Source of the DNA: Pleodorina starrii
Lineage: Eukaryota; Chlorophyta; Chlorophyceae; Chlamydomonadales; Volvocaceae
Direction: 5' to 3'
NCBI GenBank assembly: GCA_030267565.1
Contig: BRXU01000012.1
Location: 228,501-292,500, forward strand
DNA: 64,000 bases
Shown here: in pieces, positions 33,819-45,467 of the stretch
Layout of the letters: each line of letters opens with the position of its first letter
How positions within the stretch are numbered: the first letter of the stretch is position 1
Program-made: the position numbers and the translations under genes
The notes under the pieces: generated by a model
Seen by the model: only the letters and a program-made list of their open reading frames with translations
Told to the model about the DNA's origin: nothing
The model's database searches: none

Positions 33819-36800
33819 TCAGGAGGTCCCCGATGCTGTCCCTGCTGCTGTCCCTGCTGCTCCTGCTGTCCCCGACGTCCCCGATGCTGCGCCCGCTGTC
33901 CCTGCTGCTGCTGCTGCGCCCGACGGCCCGCCGACGCGCCGCCTCCTGCTCTCATACACCTCCAGCTCATCCCCGGGGGAGGTCTGCAGGAAGCGCAGAA
34001 ACTCCTCGCGCGAGATGCGCCCGTCGGCGTCCTCGTCCGCCTCGCGCAACGCCGCCGGCACCACGTCGTCAAAGGGGCACTCGTCCAGCTCCTCTCCGCC
34101 GTCGCCGCCACCGCCACCGCCGCCGCGACCTCCGGCTCCGTCGTCGTTATCGTCGTTATCGTCGCTGTCGCTGGCGCTGGCGCGGCACAGCACCCGCTGC
34201 AGGCTCTCCCGCGTGAGGCTGCCGGTGTGGCGAGCGTCAAAGAGGTCAAAGACGCGGTTGACGTAGCTCTGCCACTCGGCCGACTCCTGGACCTGCGCGC
34301 GCAGCGCCGCGTGCCGCAACATGTCGCGACGTGTGTGTGTTTCGTGTGTTTCGTGTGTTTCGTGTGTTTCGGGTGTTTCGTGACTTATCGAGAGGAGCGA
34401 GGCGAGTCAACCGATCCTGGGGCGGGACACGGGTGGGACTACACCCTTCCGTCGGTTACTTGGGCTCGGCGGCGGCGAGCCACGTCGTCGCCATCCCATG
34501 CCGCCCGGAGCACACCCGGCGGAGCAACCACAGCAAGCACCCACCCAGTCGGCCGATCAGCGCCGCCCCTCCCCCCTCATACCCACCCCCTCTCCCCGCC
34601 CCGCCCCTCCCCCTCTCTCCCCTAGCCGCGCACCTCCCGCCAGTCGATCAGTGCCGCCAGCCACTCGTCGTAGTCCACATTGCCGTCGGTGTCCACATCA
34701 AAGGTGGCCAGCAGCTGGGACACCTCTGAGATGGCGGGTGGGGGTCGGGTTAGCGGGTGGGCTTATCCACGTATAGGCCGGATCGCGGGTGGGATCGGGT
34801 TCGCGGGTGGGGTCGGGTCGGGTTCGTGGGTTGTTGACACGACGCAGGGACGACGACTCACTGCACTGGCACAGCTCCCCCCACCCGCCCCACCAGCCCC
34901 ACCAGCGGCGGGGATGTCCTGCTCCTCCCCCTCCTCCTCCTCCTCCGTGCCGCATCCCCGCATTCGCAGCAACTCGGCCGGATCCGGATCTCCCCCCAGA
35001 TCCGAATGCGGCTCTAGATCCGGATCGGGAGCCTCCGACCGGCCCCGTCCGTCACGGTCACACAGTGGCCCACCCACCCACCCGGCTCAACCCCCCCCCC
35101 ACCCCCCCACCCACCCGTGGGGCTGAGGTCCCAGTCGCCGCCAGTCAGCATTGCCACCACCGCCTCGTACGGCACTCGTCCCGCGCCCGCCGGATCCAGC
35201 TGCCGGAACGCGGCGCCCAGGGAGGCCACCCGCTCTGCGTCGCTGGTGGCCATGAAGCTGGCGACGGCCCTGTTTGCCGTACATACACAGTACGGAAATA
35301 CGGAGAGACGGGTACGGATATACGGACACAGTACGGAAATACGGAAACATGGCACGAGACGGCACGACGACCCCGTCCACGTGCATGCACGTAAAAAATA
35401 CATGTTTTTGAATTGAATACGGTACATGCTGCGCTCGTTATAATCCCTCCTGCATATGCCGCAAGGGCTCCATCATCCGTATCTTCTCTTGGGCCCCACT
35501 CGTGGGTCTTGGCTGCACCCGCTCGTCGACAGCGCTTCTGTCGCCGACATGTCCGGCTGATCTGAATGCTGAGTTGCTGACAACCCGTATGCTGGGTTGG
35601 TGGGTGGGCGGGTGAGAAGGCCAAGAAGGACAAAACCGTTTTCGTTGCTGGCACGCTGGGGCCAAAACCACACACACACACAACTAACGGCGCCCTCGTC
35701 TGTGCAGGCGCTCTCCACACAAACAACAACTCACCGCAGCGCCAGCTGCTTCAGCCTGCCGTACGTGCCGTACCGCTGCAGCCGTTGGACCAATGAGTCG
35801 CTAAGCGGCCGGCTGCCACCACTTCCACCTCCACCTCCACCGCTGCCGCTGCCTCCGTTTGCAGCTGCCGCCGCGGCCCCCTCCTCCGCCGACAACGTCG
35901 TCGTCGCCGCCCCTCCACCACCATCCACTGGGTCGTACCGCTGCAGCCAGGGGTGGTGGAGCGCCTCCGCCGCGGTGGGCCGGATTGCGGGGTCGCGCTG
36001 TGTGTATACGCGCGCATTGCAGGAACGGCAGGATGGAGGGGAGGGGAGGCAGGGAGGAAGGGAAGGAGCAAGGGAGGGTAGGGAAGGGAGGGGAGGGCGC
36101 CAAATGTGGGCTTTTGCAGCGGAAGACAGCTGCATGAGGGCTCCATGAGGGTGGGTGCTGGGGGTGTCACGTAACGGACGGAGCGTGCCCGCCCCCGTGA
36201 ACCCCCGCCCACCCCCTCCCCCACACCCAATACATCCATCCACCCATCATCCGGACACAAGCCTCCGCCCCGGCCCCCGGCCCCGGCCCCTTTCTTCATC
36301 CCTTGATCCCCAGCCCAGCTCCCCCGCCCACGCCGTCTCCTTCTCCGCTGCGATTTTCTCTTTATACCCCGCCCTGTTCCCCAGCCCAGCTAATCCCCTC
36401 CCCTTCCTGCCCGGTCAGGTCGCAGCAATGCAGCAACGCAGCACTCAGCACCTGCAGCAGCGACGCCACAAACTCGCGGCCCAGCGGACTGATCTCGTCC
36501 CAAGGCGGCCGACTGAAATCCAGCTCGCCGTACAAGATGGCGAAGAAGACCTGCAGGGAGTGACGGGCGGGCGGGCGGGCGGGTCAGTCAGTGCACTCCC
36601 CCCTCCCAGACAACCCCCCCCACACACACACACCTACGGTCCTCGAGGCCGCCTACGTCCCTCCGCTGCGGTCTCGCTTTTCACATTTCATCACCCCCTC
36701 CCCCCCACCTAGCACCTACACGGCAACGCCACCTCACACTCCTGCCCCCCTCCTTGCTGCCCCGCCCCGCCCCGCACCTCCTTGTTCGTAAAGTGCTTCT

Positions 36801-39800
36801 TGCCCAGCACATCCAGCGAGCTCAGCAGCAGCCCCTGGTCCTCGTCCTCAAACGGAAACCGCCCCGTCAGCAGCTGGTAAGCAATCACGCCTGGGGGCGG
36901 CAGCACGCGCAACGGCGTGTGTGTATGAGCAGCAGCGGACAGCAGTGACGGACAACAGCGGACAGCGGACAGTAGTGGCGGGCGGAACAGCCACCCGGGA
37001 CCCCGCAAGGGAAGCCCTCCCCTCCCCCCATTCGCCCACCTGCGCTCCAGACATCGCAGGGCTGACCGTACGACTGCTTGAGGACCTCTGCAGGTACGGC
37101 GTACGACAGGCAGTCGCATCTCATCTCAAGACAGCAGTAGCACCACACTCAAGGCACAGTCACGGAAGGGGGGATGGGCTCCTCATCGGCCAAACCATGC
37201 TTTTTTGGTGGCAAGAACGGGGGGAGAGCTGTTACACAAAAAAAACCCCGTGTGAACCGGTTGAGCTCTTCGATCGCTGCGTCGTGTCAACAGCCAAATG
37301 AGGTCCCACACCGCTACACGCGGTGAACCCGCCACCACACATCGACACCCACGACCCACACCCCGAGACCCACATCCGAGAGAGAGAGAGAGAGAGAGAG
37401 AGACCCACATCGCGACATCGGGAGACCCACATCCGGAGAGAGAGAGAGACCCACGACCCACATCGGGAGACCCACATCCGGAGAGAGAGAGGCCCACATC
37501 CGGAGAGAGACAGACCCACATCCGGAGAGAGAGACAGACCCACGGGACGGTCCCACCTGGTGCCACATACAGCGGGGAGCCGGCCCGGTCGCTCAGCAGC
37601 TGTCCCGGCCTGGATGGCGGCGTGGCAGTCGGGGTCAGTGAGGGGTCAGTGAGGGGTCAGCTCCTTTGTAACGTTCCTTTTGTTTCCACGCCCGACCGAA
37701 AAATATTCCCCTTCTCTACCCCCCAAGCCCAACCACCGGCCCACAGTGCCCTTTCGCACGATGCCCGCTCCGGAACCCCGCATGCAGCAGCCAGATCCAG
37801 ATCCAGATCCCGCTGCCTACGTACTTGCAGTAGGTGGCCAGTCCAAAGTCGATCATCTTGAGGGGGGAGTCGGGTGCGGGCGTCAGGAACAGAAAGTTCT
37901 CGGGCTTGACGTCCCGCAGCACGATGCCTGATGGAGAGTGGCGTGGTGTGTGGTGGTGTGGGTGTAAGAAAGAAGGTACCGCAGCGAAGGAACAGAGACG
38001 GCGGGTTGACGAATGGACCCACGGAGGTGTGTGGTTGTGGGGTGGTGTGGTTGTGTGGGTGTGTGTGATCATCAGCACCATCATCCTCATCATCAGGGGG
38101 GAAGCCGCCGAATGGGCTGGCGGGTGGGCGGACGGGCGGCCGCGAGTTGAGGTTCGGGACCAGGTTCGGGCACATGCAGGATTGCAGGTGCGTGGATGGG
38201 GCGGGCGGGGCGGGGCGGGGAGGGGAGGGGCGGGGTTATCCACGTACAGCCCCACCTTTGGCGTGGCACTGCGCCAGCGTGCACAAAATCTCCCGTACAA
38301 TGTGCGCCGCCGCCGCCTCGTCGTACTTGCCCCGCTGGACCCGCGTCCACAGCTCACCGCCTGCGAGCGAGCGAGCGAGCGAGCGAGCGGAGGGTTGATG
38401 AGTCTGCGGATGTGTGGATCTGTGGGTCTGCGGATCGCGGAACGTCCGCCACAAACACACAGTTTATCCCAGCTTGTCCCAAAACAAAGGGCGACTAGGA
38501 AAGCGGAAAGCGGTGCTAAGGGGAACGGACCCCCAATGCCACAATCCATCCGGGAGGTGTGGGGGTGGGGGGTGACGGCGGCGATTGGGCGCGCGGGCAG
38601 ACAGGGATGCCTTCGTGGTCGGTCGGTGGGTGGTCGCACGCAGCTGGTCATAAGCTCATAACCCATTTAGTGATATACGGTAGGAGCAACGTCGCTGCCG
38701 GAGCGCGGATTCAGCCGCATTACCCCCCCCCCCCATGCGTCGGTGCCAATCGCACCCCGCGCCCAAACCCGCTTACCCTTGCAGAGCTCCATGACCAACT
38801 GGACCTGTACGGTATTTTCGTACGCGCCGTACAGGTACGCCACATTCAGCGAGCGGCCCACGTGGTTGTAAATGTCCACCTGTGTGGTTGGGTGGTTGGG
38901 TGGGGTGGGTGGGTGGGTGGGGCCACCGGCCAGGGCGTTTCGGAGGCAAGAGCTGGGCAACAGATGGGCAGAGATGGGCAGGAGGGATGGATGGATGCTC
39001 CCTCGGGGGGGGGGAGATGCGCGGCGACGTGGACACACACCTCGTGCTGCACCCGCTTCACGAACTGTCGCTCCAGGTAGCCGCCCATGATGCGCTTGGT
39101 GATCATCTTGACGGCCACCCTGCGGGCCAGGCGGCGGTGGAAGGGTTATCCACGTATAGGCCGGAGCCCGCAAGGGGGGAAGAGGAAGGGGAAGGGGAAG
39201 AGGCCGGGTGCGCGGGCAGGTGGTAGGAAGTAGGATACCGCAGCTTAGAGACGGAGGGGAAAGGACGGCGCGCGGTTGGGTGACGGGCGATGCGATGCGG
39301 TGCGAGGCGAAGCAAGGCGGTTCAGGGGATCGGCGGGGAGCTAGTCGGGGTGGATGAATGAACGGGCTGGTGGTGGTGGGCTGGTGGTGGCGGTTGGGTG
39401 GCGGTTGGGCGCAGAGGACAGGCCGTCAAGTTGGCGACACGATGGAGGGGCGATGCCGGGTCGGCCAGTGGCTCGGAGCCGGTGCCGGAGCGGGGCCATT
39501 GGGTCATGGCGGCGGGAGGGAGGGAGGGAGGAAGATGTGGTGCGCGGGGGAGGCACCGCACAGAGGCGTTCCGGCGAGCTGGGAGTGCGGCGGGCCGTGA
39601 TGATCAACGACTTCGCATTGGGATTTGGGAAGCACCGCTGCTGTCCCTCCCTGGTCGAGTGCGCTGCTAGGATTCGTGTGGCGTGCCGTGCTCGACAGTC
39701 CGTCCCTGATGTATGGGGGCCGATCGGCCCCGAGGGCCCCTCCCTGGTGTCTAGGGGCCGACCGGGACGGACTCAAAAAGGCCCCCGACTGCCCTGGAGC

Positions 39801-39920
39801 AGCCCAAACCCTAAGGCCCGAGCACCCAGGGACTCACTCCTGGCCAGTCGCTGTCTCCGTGGCGAGGTGCACTGTGCCGAAGGTCCCAGAGCCGATTTTC
39901 CTGCCCAGCGTGTACCTCTC
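33819..39920 (-). CDS. Calcium-dependent protein kinase (CDPK type), kinase domain plus four EF-hand positions
   Basis: Ser/Thr kinase switched on by Ca2+ through its own EF-hands. Fourteen in-phase exons: 39920-39838, 39119-39041, 38879-38777, 38360-38256, 37927-37825, 37609-37557, 37087-37040, 36890-36778, 36550-36452, 35997-35735, 35269-35115, 35013-34903, 34725-34634, 34292-33819 (626 residues plus stop). Landmarks in order: glycine loop GSGTFGTV, VAVK lysine, GIVLRDVKPENF catalytic loop, DFG, YVAPE, DVWSAGVIAYQLLTG, and RDPAIRPTAAEALHHPWL. A junction segment follows (LKQLALRAVASFM). EF1 is degenerate, EF2 canonical (DVDTDGNVDYDE), EF3 degenerate and EF4 canonical (DEDADGRISREE). An Asp/Gly-rich insert lies between EF3 and EF4. 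HRD reads LRD, but the catalytic Asp is kept. The first coding exon (N-terminus, possible myristoylation site) is not identified, so the 39920 end is an exon start, not the gene start. Confidence 0.88.
34337..34381. repeat. Nine-base tandem repeat GTGTTTCGT in a kinase intron
   Basis: About five units of TTTCGTGTG in the intron just upstream (gene sense) of the last exon of the CDPK gene. Confidence 0.8.
37370..37545. repeat. GA-run and ACCCACATCCGGAGAGA tandem repeat in a kinase intron
   Basis: Alternating (GA)n runs and CCCACATC(C/G)GGAGA units, with irregular spacing, in the intron before the YVAPE exon of the CDPK gene. Confidence 0.8.
37962..37997 (+). repeat. Dispersed intronic repeat B (consensus GGTAAGAAAGAAGATACCGC + AGCGGAGGG), one clear copy
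   Basis: Similar copies at 10043-10072 (-), 36657-36676 (-), 39222-39260 (+), 45996-46024 (+), 46259-46290 (-), 56187-56215 (+), 60607-60640 (+) and 62753-62790 (-), plus weaker ones near 36345, 47614 and 55477. All lie in introns of the SYLF, CDPK and CCDC17-like genes. Confidence 0.75.
39146..39164 (+). repeat. Dispersed repeat A, TTATCCACGTATAGGCCGG, one clear copy
   Basis: The same 19 bases recur at 19308-19326 (intergenic) and 34763-34781 (CDPK intron). Diverged copies are at 38236-38252 (CDPK intron) and 58316-58334 (CCDC17-like intron). All are in + orientation. Confidence 0.8.
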
Positions 39921-40491
39921 CTGAAAATCCTTTGCGAACCTTAGTTGACGGAGCAGGACGGAGGGGGAAAGTGCGCGGGGAGGGGCAGGGGCGGGAGGGA
40001 AGGGCAGTTCACTATTTTGACGGGGGGGAGGTATGCGCTGGGGAAGGAGGGGTGGCAGGGTGCAGGTGCGGGATATGTAAGAGGGCTTTTAAGACGGCCA
40101 ACCCGCGGGACGCCTCACCGCATGGGCGTGTGGAAGGTGCAAGACCGCCAACGGGCGGGCCACAAGGCATGGGTTGAGTCGAGGGATCCCCTTCCCATCC
40201 CCGCACTGCGGGGCGCTACCGGTAACTGGTCCGTGTCCCGTAAGACGCGGAAAGTTAAGGACGACCCTTAGGTTGTGCTTACACAAAGATGGAACTTGGA
40301 CAACTTAACCGACTTTACACTGCTCCAGACTGCTGCTGACAAAGTTAGCTAAAGGATGAACGCAGTTTAAACCAAGCTTACCCAAACTCGCGCAACTCCG
40401 TTGATACCGTATCCGTTTTGCTCCCAAGAGCTTGACAAATATAGCCACACGCATCATTTCGTCGTCTAGCAATCCCATTATAAGGGTGAAG
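39921..40491. other. Region upstream of the kinase, probably holding its first exon and promoter
   Basis: The kinase exon at 39920 begins after TTTTCAG. The initiator exon should lie to the right, but no convincing ATG plus phase-0 donor was found. The region separates the kinase from a possible divergent small gene at 40492. Confidence 0.4.
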
Positions 40492-41079
40492 ATGGCTCAC
40501 AGTAATCAACGGCCAGTCAGAGCTACAATGACGCGGGCTGCGAAACAACAAGCATCGCTGACGAGAGCGTTGTCGAGCGCTACCTATCGAAAGGTGACTG
40601 CGATTACCAAAACTGGCGCTGGACATCGGGCGTAGTCCCCGAAGCGCAAGAAACCTGAACTATATGAGCGGAGCTATACGGACAAATATCTGACAGATGT
40701 GATGTTACAAAGGAAACAACAGGAAGCATATGATTCAGTCCGCAGCTTGCTTAACCGCCCCGCGGTACGACCGCCACTCCAGCCGTCCGAAATGGAGGCG
40801 ATGCGTTTGAGAAGCGGCCACAGGCATCATGTCTCGAACCTTATACATGCGCTTGACAAAACATTGCTGAAACCCCAAACCTGTATCGTACAAACAAGGC
40901 CCCGCCCCGTGGGCCACCGCAACAGCCATTCAGCAGCAGCAGCAGCAGCAGCAGCAGTCGCAGCACAACAGAAAAATATCGGCATACCGGTAACGCAATC
41001 ATCCCTATTCCTGCAGGGACACATGCAGTGTCAAGACATAATAATGCACGCGCGGCCGCCTCTGTACCTGGTGTCCTAG
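40492..41079 (+). CDS. Possible small basic protein, function unknown
   Basis: Not recognised. ATG 40492 in gaagATGGCT opens a Lys/Arg/Ala-rich frame (MAHSNQRPVRATMTRAAKQQ). It reaches an in-frame TAG at 40633-40635 and then continues open to 41079 (SPKRKKPELYERSYTDKYL, QQEAYDSVRSLLNRP, HHVSNLIHALDKTLL). If the ATG is right, a short intron must remove the stop. AAG|GTGACT...GCGTAG|TCC would be a 42-base intron, shorter than the others here, so the junction is doubtful. The second part has a balanced, helix-like composition unlike the surrounding noise and then an Ala run from a (GCA)n repeat at about 40937-40957. It lies tail-to-tail with the PCF11-like gene, 179 bases apart. The coding status is a moderate guess. 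Confidence 0.35.
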
Positions 41080-41258
41080 CACTACTCGATGACGCCACCT
41101 AATGCCTAACTTTGGCCAACTCCTGCCTATGCTATACATGTGAAACTCCCAACATCAGTTCGCACAAACCCCCGTCCCGCCCAGCAAGCGCATCCGCGCT
41201 CCTCCGAATCCTGCGCGGCGTGCTTCGCCCAACATCGGCCGTACAACTATCCCCGTAA

Positions 41259-43963
41259 CTACTGCACTTCCAGCTTGACCCGTTTGGCCTCGTGAAAGCC
41301 CGGGCCACTCGCCATGCCCAGCACCGCATCCCCCGGCCCTGCGTGCCGCTTTAGGCCGTGCACGTCCGAAGCAGCAGCGCCCACTACGCCCATTGCCCCT
41401 CCCGCGTGCGGTTCCTCCTTGACCAACACCGCTGCAGACACGGGTTGTGCAAGGTGCGCCGTGGTAGCCACGGCAGCCGGCAACTGCTGCCACGCTGGCT
41501 CCGCCTGGCCCACTCCCAGGGGCGGCTGCGCCGACGCCGCACCGCCCGCGCTGCTGCCGGCCCCACTGCCGCCAGGTTGCGCTGCGGTGGCCTGCTGCAG
41601 CTCGTCCGCAGCAGCAGCTGCCGCGGTGGCCGCACGGAGCGTCGCCATTTGCAGCTTCGATGGCGCGCCTCCGAGGCACTGCACCTTGACGATGGAACCG
41701 TCCATGACGTTGTACCTGCGAGCACCACCGGAGAGCCGCTGGCTATTAGGCACAGGATCGACGACTCGGACGTACGGCACGACTGGGTTCACGGTGATAA
41801 CACATTTCGTTATAAAACGTCACTAATCGCAGAAATAATGAGAACGGCAATGCACAAAATGAAGTCGCGCGAGTCGTAAGAGCGCGAAGCTGCCCTGAAG
41901 GAAAATGTCGCGAACCGCGCGCAAACCTACTTGGCCGCTTCCTCGCCGGTGAGAACAACAGCGTCCTTGTAGCACCATTTGTCGGAATCCGGGTCGTAAA
42001 AGCGCTCAAAGACCTCGCCGGAAATGGCGCACTCCGGCTGCGACGGATCCTCCTCGACGGAAAACAGCCTATCGGTCTCGACCTCCTCGCCCTACATCAA
42101 GGAAAAGGACATAGTTACTTCACTGCGAACTTCACTAAATGACGTTATCGCAAGTTGCGAGGCCGCCTCTCACCTCAGGTTGGCCATCTGTAATGTCCGC
42201 TGCTGCGGCTGACGTGGTGCCTACCAGCCAGAGATCCACTGACGGATACCATTGGCGTGAAGTTGCGCCTGAGGCCGCCTGAGTGGCTCGCCGCTTGTTT
42301 CGAAGAAAGGCCGCGTCGAGGAAAGCCGGCCGGGTCCGGTCCGACGTTTCGCGCAAGTCTTGCACAGCCGTTTCATCGAGCTCCTGTGCACCGTATCAAA
42401 ACAGACTATTATTGGACTGGTCCCATATTAATCCTGGCGGCACGAGAGTCTTTTGGCTGCATGGCTGCCCGTCTTGAGGTTTTGGCTTCATTACAACTTT
42501 CTACATTACCGAGACGAGGCGGCATCGCGTTCGTAGGCCGCTGCCGACACAGCTTTACATCATGCGGCAGCTCTACATCCACCTCTACCGAAAACACATT
42601 ATTTCTATCGAGAGACACATAAAAACATAATCATGCCATATAAAAGCGACACCCCCGCAGCACCGTCCAGTCCTTCCCTCTGCATGCGTAGAGCCCCTTT
42701 TGCTGCTCTTGCCCAGCCCCACGCCATCACGCGCACGCTATTTACCTGCAAGGCCCGAGGCCCAGGGAACTCGGTTGAGCGCGGGCGGGCGCTCGACTGC
42801 TGCCGCTGCGGCGGCGGCTGTTGGGGGCTGTGGGGTGCCGGCTGCGGGCTAGCTGGCGCCGCAACTTGTTGCAATGCTGGCAGTGACGCTGCGTGCATGC
42901 TAAGCAAGGCCGGACGTATGAGTGGCCCCGACTGCGGAATGGGCGCTGGCCCCGCTGCCGCAGCGAAATGCACGGGTGCCACCGGCCGGACGGCGAACGG
43001 CAACGGCTGCTGCGCTGCTGGTGCGGTATACGACAACTGAGGCTGCTGCGCGGGAATGAACGCTGGCATCGGCACCAACACAGTGGGTGGACGCGCGGGC
43101 AGGTACGCTGGCCGGGTAACGTGCGCAGCTGGGAAAGGAGCTGACGGCACTGCCAGCTGCTGTACTTGCACGGGCTGACCCATCCCCCGGGAGTCAAAAA
43201 TGGGGGCATTACCTACTGCGGCCGGGGGCTGGCCGTAAGGAGCCGAGGGGCGCGGTTGGTGAGGCTGTGTCACAGGGTAGCCCCCATAGCCGGGTGGCGG
43301 CAGTGAACGTCCCGAGGCGGGACCTCCCCCGGAGGTCGAGGCCTGGCCGGCAGGCACCATGTACGTCTCACACGCCTGAACGACCTTCTGGTCCAGGCGC
43401 GGCACCATGCGCCACAGCTTGCACAACTTGGTGAGCGCCGGGCGTGTGGTTGCGTCCGCGTTGTCCCAGACAAAGACGAAGATCTGCACAAAAGCAGAGA
43501 ATTGCGCTCAGACAGTATCCCATATGCATGGGAACAGCATGATACTTACCTCCAGTAATGCCTGGCTCAGCTGCTCAGCGTAGATCGACGGGCAGGGTTC
43601 GCTCTTCAGCATGCAATCCACTAGGTAGAGCGCTGGCAACCGGTGAGCAGCCGAGCACTGCAGCCAGATAAAAGAATGGCTTTGTGTCAGCATGGCCGAA
43701 ATGGGCATCGCCCTCCAGCAGTGGCCGTGACGGCAGGAAACGCCTGGGCCGCCTACGACCAAAGACCTCTCTTTGCTACGCCAAAGTGGGACGGGCCATG
43801 GGCTCACCTGTTTAATATGCTGCCGAATTGCCCGAACAACATTGCTGCTTTCCGAGGGGTTCTCGAAAGCCAGGTCCTTGAGTGTCAGGATGAACCGCCT
43901 GTCCGGCGAGTTTAGGTCCGCCAGGTTCTCCAGATACGCTTTTCCGAACTCACTAAGCGCCAT
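41259..43963 (-). CDS. PCF11: PCF11-like pre-mRNA cleavage complex II protein, complete, 609 residues
   Basis: Nuclear factor linking the RNA polymerase II C-terminal domain to transcript cleavage and termination. Six exons: 43963-43808, 43657-43550, 43483-42746, 42383-42174, 42091-41931, 41715-41259 (1,830 nt, all phases agree). Residues 1 to about 125 form the CTD-interacting domain (SSNVVRAIRQHIKQ, RLPALYLVDCMLKSE, ALTKLCKLWRMVPRLDQ). Then comes a long Pro/Gln/Ala linker, the plant-type C-terminal block SRQWYPSVDLWLVG, and CAISGEVFERFYDPDSDKW, matching the second zinc-finger region of plant PCFS proteins. The tail is Ala/Gly-rich and ends with a basic FHEAKRVKLEVQ, which resembles a nuclear localisation signal. 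Several expected zinc ligands look replaced (see findings). Start chosen at MALSEFGKAYLENL, which opens the CTD-interacting domain directly. Confidence 0.85.
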
Positions 43964-45467
43964 GGTGCACCCTACAGCACCCAGCTGGCGCTCTGTGCGC
44001 TAAAGCACGAAAAGGCTCCCCTATTGAAGGTTCCTTGAACCTCAGTCACGTCACAAACGTAAAGATATCAGCTGGCAAAGAAACTGGCAAAAGCTGTAAA
44101 CGTGTGTGCAGAAGGAATAGTATAACAGGGAGCACTGTGAAGAGACTTCACCGATGCAAACAAATACGGCACGACAAGATGAGCAGCAACCTCAACCCAT
44201 GTCGGGACCACGACAGCCTTGCGGACTCTGTCCCTGATGTGCTTTATGTAATGGAGCGGAAGAGACACAAGAAAAGCCTCAGGCTCAGTCTGGGTCGATG
44301 CCGCCTCGACACCTACCAATGCTCTCTGCTAGGCTGTCTTCGCAACCGGTGGCCGGAAAACTTATGGTCACTTGGCCACTGTTTCGTCCCGTGCCTAAAG
44401 CGAGGGCTGGCTCCCCTGCGTTTGTATCCACTCTGCGTTCCTCGCCCCTGCGTGGCCCCCTGTGGGTGCTCCTCTCGCAACCACAATTATGCACAGGGGA
44501 GCACTGTGCATGCCGGGGGAATTAATTCCGTGTTGTATGGATGCCGGGCCAAAACGTCGCGGCGAGACCTGTCGGGTGCGACCCTTGTCCGCAGGGTACC
44601 CGAGAGCGAGGTATGATTACGTCAGTCCAGGGTCGGGGTCGTGCCACCAACCCGATTTTCTCTCAGTATGGTTTTGTTGATCCCCCAACAAAAAATGTTG
44701 ATAGGTTGCTCACGGCTATCCTCATGAGGGTGAACCCACCGACGGAATTATTGCACGAATTTTCATTACAATCGCCCCCGCCCCGCATGCTCCATTAGAC
44801 CATACCACTCCAAATTGCTTCACTCCCTCACACAACCCCAACGCTGCGCGGAAGCAACGGACCTTCGGCTCGGCAGTCGGCACGCGCAACATCGCCACGC
44901 CCTCGTCCCCAGACACCTCACTGCCTCCGAGCGACCCTGCCTTTGGGGGCCGGGGAGGAAGCGTCCTGGAGCCGGGCTTAATCCCGCCCCGTCATACCGT
45001 AACCGCAAGTTACGGTACCACCCCCCGTGTACCGGTACTTACCCCCCCCCCTCCCCCCCGCGTAGCGCGTACCTACCCACCCCACGCTGCCATCCCTTTG
45101 TCTTTCTCTTTGACGGTCGCCCTGCAGCGCAGGCATGACCCACCTGTAAACCTATACCTGCCTACTACAAGGCTAAAAGGTAAAACCCCAACCAAAAACT
45201 AGACCTCCCCTCCTTCCCCGCAGGAACCGTTTTGCAAATGGCATGTTAAATGAAGCATTCTTATACACTAATCTTGGGCAGCTGCTGCTTGCGGGTTGCG
45301 GCTGCTGCCTGCTGCTGCTGCTGCTGCTGCTGCGACTACCTGCCAGCGGGTTGCCCAGCTGCCTGACCCGAAGCTCGGGGAACACCGGCGGGCGCTGGCA
45401 GAGACACAGAGACACAGACAGAGGCTGCTGCTGCTGCTGAGGCAGGAGAGGTGGCACGTGGCAGAGC
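43964..45467. other. Intergenic region, no gene seen
   Basis: About 1.5 kb upstream of PCF11 and downstream of the CCDC17-like gene. It holds the PCF11 promoter and the 3' UTR of the latter. A 580-base open frame at 44035-44616 (+) has no family resemblance and no splice partners. Confidence 0.5.
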
